A stretch of DNA of 64,000 nucleotides from Hanleya hanleyi (lineage: Eukaryota; Mollusca; Polyplacophora; Lepidopleurida; Hanleyidae), in the NCBI GenBank assembly GCA_036873755.1, contig JAVTVY010018799.1, positions 1-64,000 on the forward strand, read 5' to 3'. Each line of letters opens with the position of its first letter. Within the stretch, counting starts at the first letter, position 1. Of this stretch, positions 1 through 9,141 are shown in pieces. A program made the translations under genes and the position numbers. A model generated the notes under the pieces. It was given only the letters and a program-made list of their open reading frames with translations. It was not told the origin of the DNA and did no database searches.

Positions 1-953
1 ACCGTGTAGTAGTCTTGCTGTGTTTTTACAACAGGCTGTAATTCCGTGTTGTAAAACGTCCCCAGCAACGTTTCCCCTTGGAGATCTTCCAGTTCATAGA
101 CTCGCCGCTGTCGGGGTAGGCGCCGTTTAATCAGGAAGTGCTCATCGCTCCAGTTGGGCAAGTAACTTTCTCGAACTTGCCCTTGACTTTACTGATCCGT
201 ACAGGGTCCCCGACCTTGTACACCGCCTTCGTCGTTCGCTGCGATGGCCTGGGGTACAAGACACGCCGCACTTGGGCTTCATTGCGTTGGCTCACGGTAA
301 TGGGGGCTCTCTCTATACTCCGGTGATAGGCTCGATTGTAACCCCTCACCAGTTTCGGGAGAACATCGATGTACCGCCTTGTATTCTTATAGGTGAAATA
401 TTTATACATGCGGCCTTTGAATGTCCTGTTGAACCTCCACCACGGAAGCCTTGGTCTCGTTGTACGTATGGAAGAAAAACACCTTCTGTTTCTTGAGAAA
501 GGCTTGGAACGGTCTGTTGAGGAATTCCGTGCCTTCGTCGGTTTGCAAACACAAAGGTTTGCGCCCGGTCTTGAAGATGTCTTTGAACGCCGCTATGAGA
601 TTTGCCCCCGTTTTCGTCCGGATGGGTACCACCCACGCATACTTGGATAGGATATCGATGCACGTCAAGATATACCGATTCTCATTGTTGTGTTTGGCAA
701 AGGCGCTCATGTCGACAAAATCCGCTTGCCACTGGGCATCTATTCCTCCCACGATGACCCGGTTCCGTAGAAAATGGCGACGGACAGATCGATGTAAGGT
801 ATAGGTGTCTTGTCTTCTTAACCAATCTCGGACTTGGGCACGTTGTATCTCCTGGGGTTTGGCCGCTCGATAGAGAGCCGACAATGCACTATAGGCTGCC
901 GGACTGTCGGGACTGTAGTATAAGTTATCCAACACCTTCTCCCAGCGCTTCAT
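1..953 (-). pseudogene. Polinton rve-family integrase, frameshifted, C-terminus off-window
   Basis: This is a retroviral-type integrase of the Polinton family, close to the E1 copy at 19201. The first catalytic Asp lies in QADFVDM and the second in LQTDEGTEF; the catalytic Glu follows ASVVE just before the frame breaks. Two single-base losses relative to the E1 copy disrupt it: one near 435-440, directly after the catalytic Glu, and one near 173-177 in the C-terminal domain. The alignment continues in the third frame to the window edge, so only the last residues and any chromodomain are missing. A TATTTATA box lies about 40 bases upstream of the start at 953. The gene is inactive unless the breaks are assembly errors. 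Confidence 0.85.
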
Positions 954-980
954 GGTGACAAATGATGATGCACCCTGGCT

Positions 981-1450
981 CTATCGTTTATTTATAACGG
1001 GTATATCTTGGGCCGGAGTTTCTTTCTGATTTTCTTCATTGGCTTTCACAGTGTCCATGGTAAATGACCAGTCCAACTCGTCTGATGACCGCTTGATAAG
1101 CACTTCATCCACATCTACCACGGCATCTTCCAATGCAGACCATAGATCAGGGTGAAGGGTTAAATGCACTGTACCCCCGTCTAGCCGAGCCAATTAAGCA
1201 AAGAAAGGGCCGCGTCGGATGTACACATCGTGACACAAGTGGATGAGATCGCCGTCCAGTTCACCAGACAACACCCGTTTGAATTTGGTCCAGCCCTCTC
1301 GGGACAGACGAATGTGAGCCGGGCACGGTTGTGTAGGATCCGCATTACAGATGTCTCCCACCTCCTCCATGATATCGACCGTATCCGCATACACGTGCAG
1401 GAAAACCTCGGGGTCAAGCTGAGATACGCCAGTATCATATGCTCCGCCAT
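981..1450 (-). pseudogene. PC4-like two-unit protein, frameshifted and interrupted by a stop
   Basis: Homologous to the intact neighbour at 1524-2027 and to the E1 protein at 18482. The N-terminal LTPR segment (start 1450) and the following HVYADTVDI segment are in different frames, so there is a one-base slip near 1405-1412. An in-frame TAA at 1194-1196 then separates the first unit (LSREGWTKFKRVL) from the second (LTLHPDLWSALEDAVV). Each unit is a short beta-rich stretch ending in a small helix with the pattern L-x-x-x-x-W-x-x-L, which resembles the C-terminal ssDNA-binding core of transcription coactivator PC4/p15. A hydrophilic tail (RSSDELDW) is shared with the neighbour. A TATTTATA box lies at about 1490-1497. 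Confidence 0.6.
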
Positions 1451-1523
1451 GGTCAGTACGTGAATGGTACCAGAGTTGACTGTTTCTCGTATTTATAGGG
1501 ACAACCCCGTGAGATCAAAAGGA

Positions 1524-2027
1524 TCAGGTGGTCATATCACTGGGCTGGTTGAGTGTAGCCGGGTAATCAATGGCCTCGTCGTCGGGTTCATGGCTAGACA
1601 GTTGTTCATTGGGTTCTGCCGCCGATTCTCTCAGGGCACGAGCCCACTCCAACTCGTCTGATGACCGCTCGTCCGGTGTAAACAGCTGGTCCATAATAGG
1701 CACCACTTTCTCCAAGGCTCTCCACAGATCGGGGTCTAGGGTGAAGCTTCGCGTAGCATCTTGGTAGCGGCCCAGACGTGGGAAGAAAGGTCCACGGTAT
1801 ACGTAGATGGCATTGTCTATGTGGATGACGTGTCCATCGAGCTCGCCGCTCAACACCCGTTTAAATTTGGTCCAGCTGTCACGGTGTAGCGTCACCGTAT
1901 TCGATACGGTCTCAGCGGGCGACCAGCAAATATCTCCACGGTCTTCCACCAGGGTGACTTTATCTTCATAGACGTGTAACCCCACCCGGGGTGTAAGGGG
2001 CAGGATGGCTCGTAGGATGGGTGACAT
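1524..2027 (-). CDS. PC4-like two-unit protein
   Basis: A protein of about 167 residues if started at the ATG at 2027; the reading frame stays open upstream to 2072. Unit 1 contains LTPRVGLHVYEDKVTLVE and then LHRDSWTKFKRVLSGELDG. Unit 2 contains AIYVYRGPFFPRL and FTLDPDLWRALEKVVPIMD. Both units end in the W-x-x-L helix seen in PC4/p15 family proteins, which bind single-stranded DNA and act in transcription or replication. The fold assignment is my inference from motif pattern, not from a search. The acidic C-terminal tail (about residues 120-167) is absent from the E1 homologue. A TATTTATA box at 2079-2086 lies upstream, suggesting its own promoter. Confidence 0.6.
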   Translation of the reverse strand: MSPILRAILPLTPRVGLHVYEDKVTLVEDRGDICWSPAETVSNTVTLHRDSWTKFKRVLSGELDGHVIHIDNAIYVYRGPFFPRLGRYQDATRSFTLDPDLWRALEKVVPIMDQLFTPDERSSDELEWARALRESAAEPNEQLSSHEPDDEAIDYPATLNQPSDMTT

Positions 2028-2094
2028 GCTTGGTCCAATCACGATCGTTGAATGACACACACTCTGTCTCACCCTCGTATTTATAGTCCCACTG

Positions 2095-2421
2095 TCAATA
2101 CCACAGCCCCAGGGTCAATAGGGCACAGACTATTGTGAGGCTAACCAGCCGGCGCTGGTTCCGGCGTGAGCGCTCCTGGTCCATAGCGCGAGCATCAAGG
2201 ATGGCTGTCATAGTCCAGTAGTGGTGAGTGATGGCACGCCTCTCCATCGAGTGCACTCTGTGGAGGACCGCTTCTGTGAACTCGTTCAGGATCTGGCGCC
2301 GTCCGTCGTTGTCGTCGCCATCTGCAAACATGGACCGGACCACTGCTCGGTAACCCGTGAATGAATTCACCGCGGTGGCATGCTGTAAAATGCGAGTCGC
2401 ATAGGGCTGGATCTCCGTCAT
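2095..2421 (-). CDS. Small tail-anchored membrane protein, unknown function
   Basis: A 108-residue protein, mostly helical and charged, ending in a single hydrophobic segment (VSLTIVCALLTLGLWY, about residues 92-107) directly at the C-terminus after an Arg-rich stretch (ERSRRNQRRL). That layout predicts a tail-anchored protein with its bulk in the cytosol. A TATAAAA box on the minus strand at 2468-2474 lies about 45 bases upstream of the ATG. It is the first gene of the E2 minus-strand cluster. No homologue is visible at the corresponding place in E1, which instead carries a Thr-rich membrane protein after its integrase. I do not recognise a family. Confidence 0.5.
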   Translation of the reverse strand: MTEIQPYATRILQHATAVNSFTGYRAVVRSMFADGDDNDGRRQILNEFTEAVLHRVHSMERRAITHHYWTMTAILDARAMDQERSRRNQRRLVSLTIVCALLTLGLWY

Positions 2422-2659
2422 GGCTCTGCAACCGTAGAAATGAAGGTGTGGGAACCAGAGGGACGTGTTTTATAGACCAGGTCACACATGCGCGCCTAGC
2501 TCTACGGGTGTAGTCCGTGATACGTACTATTCTGATGGGTTAGTCCAAAATAGAGAGCAACAACAACAACACAGATTACAGATCAATCCTTTTATTATGC
2601 GTGAACAACATAGAAATGCATGTACTGACCTGTCTGTGAGGGTTTCCCACAATGGCGTT

Positions 2660-2782
2660 CACCTTCGTGTCTTTTCGGGTACGTCCGTGTCTTTTCGGGT
2701 ACGTCCGTGTCTTTTCGGTAAAGTCCGTGTCTTTTCGATAAAGTCCGTGTCTTTTCGGATCGGTGACGTCCGTGTCTATCAT
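2660..2782. repeat. 19-20-bp tandem repeat upstream of the zinc-finger/PolB-N gene
   Basis: About six copies of a unit like GTCCGTGTCTTTTCGG(GT/TAA)A lie between the divergent tail-anchored gene and the zinc-finger gene. Related words recur at 4245-4275 and, on the other strand, near 42193-42215, each inside a Polinton-related element. The position fits an upstream regulatory array, but no factor site is recognised. Confidence 0.6.
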
Positions 2783-2931
2783 CCGGGCACTTCGCGTCTG
2801 CGCCTGCATTGGGTATGTATGAGGGTCTTCATGTGCGCGCGTGCAATGCGGCTCAGTCGTACACCAGTACACCAGTCTCGATCCTCGACTTGGGGTAGAG
2901 TGTGCTAAAAATAGATCACCAGCTAGCGTGC

Positions 2932-2939
2932 TATAAAAG
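2932..2939 (+). promoter_or_regulatory. TATA box of the E2 zinc-finger/PolB-N gene
   Basis: TATAAAAG 31 bases before the ATG at 2970, so the 5' leader would be very short or absent. Confidence 0.55.
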
Positions 2940-2969
2940 GGGAGCGTCCTTGCCGTTTCATCAGCCACT

Positions 2970-3926
2970 ATGTCAACCACCAAGATGTTCACTTGCACAA
3001 CTTGCCAGAAGCAGTTTACTCGTCTAGATAATTTACGACGCCACGAGGCCTCCACCCACAACGATGCACGGTATACTTGTATAACCTGCGCACGGTCATT
3101 TAATCGGGAGGATCATTTACTGCGCCACGAACGCTCATTCCACGAGGGCGCGACGGAACAATGTAAGGATTGTGGTCAACTCTTCAAACGACGCAGTCAG
3201 TTGAGACGGCATCAGCGTTTGATTCATGCCCCGTCTCCACGGTTTTGGCGACAACTTGCTACTGAAGAGGAGCCGCGGAAGGTCAGACCCGGTGAAGATA
3301 AGCCCGGGGAGACGAACGCCACTGGTGATGCGATGACGGAGAGCCCGCCTATACCCACAATTGGGAAGAGCCTGGATTTCCAGCCGGACCCCACCGTTAC
3401 GGTTTCGAGTGATACGTCATACATCGAACATTTTCTGGACGAGCCCATAAATGTTCCTAGCGATCTCTTACCCGAATATCATCCAGAGAGTGACATCTCT
3501 CGGCGCCATTGGACCATGACACGGCACTGTTTCCACCGTCATCGCCCTATTCAAGATATCTACAATTTCCCACTGACCAAGCTCACCCGTCTACGCAGCT
3601 ACGTGGAAACCATCTTCAATGACCAACCTATGGCCTTCACGTTAAATGTAGCATTTGGGTACATCTTATGCCATAAGATGACGGGTGAATTGCGCTATTT
3701 CTATTCCAGTGCCATCCACCCAGTGTACGACCAACCGTTTACCATCATTGACCGGAGGTCACTAGAGATGATGCTGGACCAAGTGGAACAATTGGATGTC
3801 TTGGGATGGGCCCAACAACAACGGCCCAACACCAAGTGGACAGTGAAGAGGGTGACCAATGTTACATTTTTCCTTACCAAGGTGATTCACCACCGCCATC
3901 GGTTGAATGCGTCACTCGTGCACTGA
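2970..3926 (+). CDS. C2H2 zinc-finger / truncated Polinton PolB N-terminal domain chimera
   Basis: 318 residues, no internal stop. Residues 1-90 hold three C2H2 fingers (FTCTTCQKQFTRLDNLRRHE; YTCITCARSFNREDHLLRHE; EQCKDCGQLFKRRSQLRRHQ). A low-complexity, Pro/Glu-rich linker follows to about residue 150. Residues about 165-310 align throughout with the first 200 residues of the E1 DNA polymerase (for example FNDQPMAFTLNVAFGYIL against FTDQVTAFKLNMTFGYIF; RPNTKWTVKRVTNVTFFLTK). The protein then stops, before the polymerase exonuclease and palm domains. The copy at 48701-49639 has the same architecture and the same C-terminal end, so this is a stable gene form, not a random truncation. DNA binding is implied by the fingers; a decoy or regulatory role is inference. 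Confidence 0.75.
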   Translation: MSTTKMFTCTTCQKQFTRLDNLRRHEASTHNDARYTCITCARSFNREDHLLRHERSFHEGATEQCKDCGQLFKRRSQLRRHQRLIHAPSPRFWRQLATEEEPRKVRPGEDKPGETNATGDAMTESPPIPTIGKSLDFQPDPTVTVSSDTSYIEHFLDEPINVPSDLLPEYHPESDISRRHWTMTRHCFHRHRPIQDIYNFPLTKLTRLRSYVETIFNDQPMAFTLNVAFGYILCHKMTGELRYFYSSAIHPVYDQPFTIIDRRSLEMMLDQVEQLDVLGWAQQQRPNTKWTVKRVTNVTFFLTKVIHHRHRLNASLVH

Positions 3927-4160
3927 TGAATACCATAACATGTCGTACATACTCTCTATGTCTACATGCTGATCATTGACTTGAGCTCAGTAAACACTTG
4001 TACCTAATGTGACGGTGCGTTAAATAATAAAACATGGTGTTTGATATTTCAATTTGTTTTGCTGTGAACATACTAAGCATACCCAGGGCGGCTCCCCCAG
4101 CCTGGGTATGATGTAACATTGGGGATAATAAACTGTATGAACATTGCTGAACTTGTTGTT
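3927..4160 (+). other. 3'-UTR block with polyadenylation signals, shared by three zinc-finger chimera genes
   Basis: Two AATAAA-type signals occur, near 4024 and 4127. The second lies in a conserved block (GGCTCCCCCAGCCTGGGTAT, then GATGTAACATTGGGGATAAT) that recurs almost unchanged at about 49,755-49,815, after the second PolB-N chimera, and at about 46,375-46,435, after the E3 genes. Confidence 0.7.
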
Positions 4161-4289
4161 ATTCACATCACCCCATTGACTTGATAGGCAGGTCCCATTA
4201 AGCCCGGGCACCAATATTAGTCCTTTTGGCTAGAGGTGATAGGGATTTTCCCGGATTTTTCGATAAAGTCCGTGTTCCGTTTTTTTCAG

Positions 4290-5815
4290 GAAAAATTTTA
4301 CATGCACCCACCCAGCCCATCTGATGCCCCTTCACGAATGCTTCACTTTGATACCTCGCTCAACTCCATTGGACCATTCGTGGCTCCCCTAGCTCCAACA
4401 CGTCTAGCGGGACCCATACCGGGTCCAGTTTTCGACACTAGGTGACCACATCCCGACAAAATGGCCAGTTTTCGACACCGGATGTGCCGCCATCTTGAAC
4501 ATACGTGCCGCCATCTTGGATATGTCCAATAATGCACCGGGTCAAAATACTCGCTTCTGATTGAACGAGAGCTCCGTGGCGGATTTGAAATACTCGCTTC
4601 TGATTGGACGAGAGCTCCGCATTGCATCTGCGGACGCGCAGAATGAAATTCCTACCGCACACCCAACCCATCAGATGCCCCTTCACCTAGGCTTCACTTT
4701 GATACCTCACTCGACCCCATTGGACCATTAGGGGCTCCCCTACATCCCAAAACGTCTATGCGCATGCGCACAATGGTGACAACGCCCGAGCCGCTGGTCC
4801 AGTCAGAGACCCCTTCACGAAGGCTTCACTTTGATACCTCATATGACCCCATTGGACCATGAGTAACTCCCCTAGCTCCCAACACGTCTATTTCCATACC
4901 CTTGGGCCACCGCGCATGCGCAGAAGGCCGATATTTCAACCCCACACCCAACCCATCAGATGCCCCTTCACATAAGCTTCACTTTGATACCTCATACAAC
5001 TCCATCGGCCCATTAGTAACTCCCCTACATGCCAACACGGCTATTTTCATACCCTTGGGCCACCGCGCATGCGCAGAATGGTGACAACGCACGAGCCCCT
5101 AGTCCAGTCAGATGCCCCTTCACCTAAGCTTCACTTTGATACCTCATACGACCCCATCGGACCATTATTGGCTTCGCTAGCTCCAAAACGGCTATTTTCA
5201 TACCCTTGGGCCACCGCGCATGCGCAGAATGGTGACAACGCACGAGCCCCTAGTCCAGTCAGATGCCCCTTCACATAAGCTTTACTTGGATACCTCACTC
5301 GACCCCATCGGACCATTATTGGCTTCGCTAGCTCCAACACGGCTATTTCCATACCCTTGGGCCACCGCGCATGCGCAGAATGACGCTAGTTCAACCCCAC
5401 ACCCAGCCCATCAGATGCCCCCTCACCTAGGCTTCACATTGATACATCACTCGACCCCACTGGACCAGTAGTAACTCCCCTAGCTCCAAAACGGCTATTT
5501 CCATACCCTTGGGCCACCGCGCATGCGCAGAATGACGCTATGTCAACCCGCTAGTCCAGTAAGATGCCCCTTCACATAAGCTTCACTTTGATACCTCATA
5601 CGACCCCATCGGACCATTATTGGCTTCGCTAGCTCCAAAACGGCTATTTCCATACCCTTGGGCCACCGCGCATGCGCAGAATGACGCTAGTTCAACCCCA
5701 CACCCAGCCCATCAGATGCCCCCTCACATAGGCTTCACATTGGTACATCACTCGACCCCACTGGACCAGTAGTAACTCCCCTAGCTCCAAAACGGCTATT
5801 TCCATACCCTTGGGC
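4290..5815 (+). repeat. Tandem ~150-bp satellite with perfect NRF1-type palindromes
   Basis: About nine to ten units of roughly 150 bp. Each contains a conserved order: GATGCCCCTTCAC, CTTCACTTTGATACCTCA, CCCCATCGGACCATTA, AACACGTCTATTTCCATAC, then GCGCATGCGCAGAATG. The GCGCATGCGC palindrome falls at about 4910, 5067, 5217, 5368, 5518 and 5669, a period of 150-157 bp. Several open frames run through the array but they only translate the repeat. Related arrays occur at 42370-43640 (inverted) and 50150-50880. Confidence 0.85.
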
Positions 5816-6100
5816 CACACGAGTTGTCTCCCTTGCGTCAGTGTGTGCAGATGGCGCTATGATCGACGCCGTGATGTGGAAAGGGCGTCCCCACACCATC
5901 CTGGAGCCGCCATTTTGTTTGTTGATTTTCTGCGGAGATACACGGGACAATAAACGCTCGACGCTAGGGTGGTACAGATGCTAGACTGATCCTATTAACA
6001 TGGTACAACACCTATAGATTATGTTTATTATTATTATATGGCTTAGAGGTTTTTTTGAGGGTAATGTGAGGGGTTTTTCTCCCCGTGACCTCCCCACCGC
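5816..6100. other. Subterminal region of E2
   Basis: No gene. The stretch at about 5930-6045 (TAAACGCTCGACGCTAGGGT and on to ATAGATTATGTTTATTATTA) is the inverted counterpart of 41990-42110, just inside the left TIR of E3. This shows that E2 and E3 share subterminal sequence. Confidence 0.6.
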
Positions 6101-6107
6101 CTCGTTT

Positions 6108-6255
6108 GCTCCCTTGCGCCGCCATTTTGAACTCTCCACCACCCACAGCCGCCATTTTGAACCCACCACCACCCACAGGCCGCCATTTTGAACCCACCAC
6201 CTCCCACAGCCGCCATTTTGAACCCACCATCACCCACAGGCCGCCATTTTGTATA
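6108..6255 (+). repeat. Five tandem GCCGCCATTTTG motifs (YY1-type sites)
   Basis: GCCGCCATTTTGAAC recurs five times at about 31-bp spacing, separated by CACCACC-rich spacers. The motif equals the reverse complement of the YY1 consensus CAAAATGGCGGC. The same word forms long arrays in the TIRs of E1. Confidence 0.75.
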
Positions 6256-6279
6256 CCTCACTCGACCCCATCGGACCAT

Positions 6280-6552
6280 GCAGCGTATTTCCAGTCTAGG
6301 GACTACTTTTTCTCCGCGGAAGCAGACCGCATCACCGCCACGACCGCATCACCGCGGAGGAATACATCCCCTTTTCCACATGTACACACACGCCGCCATT
6401 TTGTACACACATCCACAGAACATGTGACGTCATATGCAAATTTCTGAGGTCAAATTTTACTCGCTTCTCATTGGCTGTCACCTCCTCGTTTCCTCCTCAA
6501 TTATGCAAATTTCTGAGGTCAATGAGGTTTAATTGAGGTTTACACTACTACT
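6280..6552 (-). repeat. Terminal repeat of E2 with CRE and octamer motifs
   Basis: Reading inward from 6552: AGTAGTAGTGTAAAC, then TTGACCTCAGAAATTTGCAT, repeated once, with TGACGTCA nearby. E1 termini have the same order (terminal AGTAGTAGTG, TTGACCTC, ATTTGCAT, TGACGTCA). The block ACTTTTTCTCCGCGGAAGCA with CGCATCACCGC (6305-6360) recurs at 42250-42350 and 50930-51000, near the ends of E3 and E4. Confidence 0.65.
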
Positions 6553-6835
6553 ATCCTGGCTTCGCACTTCACCACCTGCTTTCGCATCCTGACTTCGCGC
6601 TTCGCATCCTGCCTTCGCATACTGACTTCGCGCTTCGCTTCCAGTCCTTGAATTGTGATTTCGCGCTTCGCACCCTGTCTTCGCGCTTTGCATCCTGCCT
6701 TCGTTCTTCTCATCCTGCCTTCGCATCCCGACTTCGCGCTTCGCATCCTGGCTTCGTCCTTCGCACACTGACTTCGCATCCTGACTTCGCGCTACGCATT
6801 CTGGCTTCGCACTTCACATCCTGCCTTTGTTTATA
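6553..6835 (+). repeat. Minisatellite of TTCGCGCTTCGCATCCTG words
   Basis: Irregular 9- and 18-bp repeats of ACTTCGCGCTTCGCATCCTG type. The open frames on both strands here are repeat translations. E2 appears to have inserted at the edge of this array. Confidence 0.75.
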
Positions 6836-6842
6836 GAGTTGC

Positions 6843-7500
6843 TTGAATTTCTCATTAAAAATATCTGTGAAATTTGTCGACACAATATATCAACAGCATA
6901 TAGGTATTCCAATGGGTACTAATTGTGCACCCCTATTGGCTGACCTATATCTGTTCTCTTATGAATATGACTATATGCAGGAGCTTTCAAAAACCGATCC
7001 ATTCAAAGCCCGTTCCTTCTCATTCACCAAACGCTATATAGACGATCTTCTCGTTGTGGATAATCGCTATATAAATGACGCAGTGAAGGATATATATCCA
7101 CCTTCACTGGATTTGAAGGAAACTACAGATAACCCTACAGGCACATCATATTTAGACCTATATCTCTATAAAAATGAAGCGGGCCTTCTCTCGTCGACTG
7201 TATGACAAAAGAGATGATTACAATTTCGACATCGTAAACTATCCCTTTCTGGACAGTAATATTCCAGTGGGACCTGCATAGGGCGTATACATATCACGCC
7301 TAGTAGCATTTGCTAGATCCTGTGTTAAATGTGACGATTTTAATCAACGTCACAAACATTGTTGCAGAAATTTATAAAACAGGGCTACACCACCAAGCGC
7401 CTCCACTCAAAGTTTCTCAGATTTGGCAATACATATCGCATGCTGATAGCAAAATACGAGGGTAGCTTGCAAGATCTATGGCAGTACGTTTCGTAACTTG
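6843..7500 (+). pseudogene. Penelope-like element reverse transcriptase fragment
   Basis: The open part (to 7205) contains HIGIPMGTNCAPLLADLYLF and, further on, FTKRYIDDLLVV, the RT motifs typical of Penelope-like elements, with YIDD as the catalytic box. After a frame change the homology continues degenerately (YDKRDDYNFDIVNYPFLDSN) through a stop near 7280 to about 7450. Both ends are missing. The downstream sequence (7530-7890) has a second copy at 52600-52960, which is probably the 3' part of the same family. Confidence 0.75.
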
Positions 7501-8290
7501 TGTCTAGTTCCGCTTAACCCGGGGATAGGGGCCGTATGAACCCATGTACTTCAAGATCCTCATGGTACTCATATGAACAGTCACAATCAAAGCGTGACTG
7601 AGATACAACATTCTTTAGATGACGACTTTACAAAAAATATTATGGATTAAGAATACTCATCAGCGATACGGATTTGATATTTTTGGAACATCATGATGTC
7701 TTGCTGGCATCATTGAAAACTGTTGACCGCTTCCGTCTTGTTTATGTATACTATGTCTGTCTTTTTGAATTTGGTGCTCATACTGTTATATGGAATATGG
7801 AATAGGTCTTTGGATTATGGACGCGGATATTCTCTAATGGACGGCGGCTGAATTATGAATGACGGACCAGACGCTAGTAATTCGCACACAATACAGCGAT
7901 GTCGCTTCTCGGCCATCATACATCACAAATATTAGGTATATCTGTATGGCAGAATGAAATGGCTCAATGGACAATTTAATATAATCTTTCTACCAAACGT
8001 CAGTTTCCAACGTCACAATCAAACCGTTTTTGTCTTCATGGCGGCAGTTTGCAGCGTTACAATGAAGCTGATTGTGTTTATGGTGTAATTTCTCATCACA
8101 AGTGTTACTTGTTTTTCTTCAAAGCGACAGAATGGAGACCATAATTCTTCAGAGCAGCACTTTAAGACGTCACAATGAATCCCGGTCATATTCTCTCCAC
8201 TAATATTACTTTTTCTCCATGAGGCAGAATGCAACGGCCAAATGGACAATTTGGTATTGTTTCTTCCAAGCGGCAGTTTATAACGTCACA
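7500..8290. repeat. Penelope-like 3' region and short GTCACAATG-type repeats
   Basis: No gene. Positions 7540-7890 match 52670-52960 (ATATGAACAGTCACAATCAA, GATTATGGACG words). From about 7990, units like GCGGCAGTTTGCAGCGTTAC followed by AATGAAGC repeat every 60-100 bp. The same words resume at 33255-33360 on the other side of the LINE, showing that the LINE is inserted in this array. Confidence 0.55.
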
Positions 8291-9061
8291 ATGGGGACTT
8301 TCTTCATAGACAAAAAGATAGCCTTCACCATAGAGAAAGCCAGTTCTACTTTGGATTCCATCCCCAAACAATCATCATATCAGTGTGTCCTCCTACATCT
8401 CTTCACAAATGATGTCAAAAACCTCAGTTCTCAAGAATGCGTACTGAAAATGCAGCAACTTGTTAACAAAATTAACAACGTGTTGAAGAAGCCCAAGATC
8501 ATTATTTCCCTTTCTGATGATATGGTCCTCAATGGCAAGATGCGTGAGTGTAACATTTTGATTCAGCATCAGTTTCTGCCCAACAAAGCGATATTGTTTG
8601 TGGGAAACACCAACTTGAGACTCGGGGACCAGCCCATTGAGAGATGTATGGCTTCAGATGGGGTCCACTTAACCGTGAAAGGCACCAGTCTTCTGGCGAT
8701 GAACTTTCGCAGTGTTATCCATGCTGCTCTTAACATCAAAGGATTTTCACCTGGAAAAGTCCAACGTAGAAATCAACGCCAGAAGAGACTTGCTAGTCGT
8801 CCAAGCCTTCGTCAGGATGTTTATGATCGAGATACGGAATATGATTCCTTTAGAATGGATGACAACAACGTATCAATGGGATACTCTGGCCAGCGCGGTC
8901 ATAGACGACGATCTGGTATCTACGCCCAACAAGAGGCAAGCAATGATCATCGTGATACAGATTACTCTGTTAAAGACTGGGGAAAGTCTTCATATGGATC
9001 TACCCAAAAGCCCGAATATGGCAACTTCTGGAGTAATAGATACAATTATCAGTATTACTAA
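8291..9061 (+). CDS. LINE ORF1 (5' truncated), SGNH/esterase-like C-terminal block
   Basis: About 257 residues from the ATG at 8291. Residues up to about 170 resemble the SGNH-hydrolase type ORF1p of CR1-clade LINEs: DGVHLTVKG carries the Asp/His pair of the last catalytic block, and VGNTNLRLGDQ may match an earlier block. The nucleophile block is not visible, consistent with loss of the N-terminus by 5' truncation. The C-terminal 90 residues are basic and Tyr/Asp-rich (GKVQRRNQRQKR), a likely RNA-binding tail. ORF2 starts about 80 bases downstream. ORF1p normally packages LINE RNA in cytoplasmic particles. Confidence 0.6.
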   Translation: MGTFFIDKKIAFTIEKASSTLDSIPKQSSYQCVLLHLFTNDVKNLSSQECVLKMQQLVNKINNVLKKPKIIISLSDDMVLNGKMRECNILIQHQFLPNKAILFVGNTNLRLGDQPIERCMASDGVHLTVKGTSLLAMNFRSVIHAALNIKGFSPGKVQRRNQRQKRLASRPSLRQDVYDRDTEYDSFRMDDNNVSMGYSGQRGHRRRSGIYAQQEASNDHRDTDYSVKDWGKSSYGSTQKPEYGNFWSNRYNYQYY

Positions 9062-9141
9062 CTGATTTAATAATATCAGTTTTATAGGTGTAATTCATCA
9101 CCATCAAACTTACATGAAAACCTAACTTTTGAAAAACTGTT

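Larger units (their letters stand above)
1..6552. mobile_element. Partial Polinton/Maverick element E2 (right end in window, left end off-window)
   Basis: On the minus strand this segment carries integrase, two PC4-like genes and a tail-anchored protein, in the same neighbour order as the core of the complete element E1. A plus-strand zinc-finger/PolB-N gene follows, then a satellite array and a terminus. The terminus, read from 6552 leftwards, begins AGTAGTAGTGTAAAC and continues into TTGACCTCAGAAATTTGCAT, matching the terminal sequence of E1. If 6552 is the end, the target duplication would be ATCCTG (6553-6558); the other copy lies outside the window, so this cannot be tested here. The capsid and ATPase genes would be expected beyond position 1. 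Confidence 0.75.

Noticed and set aside
4902..5471. Several overlapping frames in the 4.3-5.8 kb region
   Set aside because: They translate the ~150-bp satellite; the same happens at 42.6-43.3 and 50.1-50.7 kb.
6085..6447. 120-codon Pro-rich frame
   Set aside because: It is the GCCGCCATTTTG cluster and adjacent terminal repeat, with no start context or domain.
6529..6836. Both-strand frames with CEARSQDAK-type repeats
   Set aside because: Minisatellite translation.
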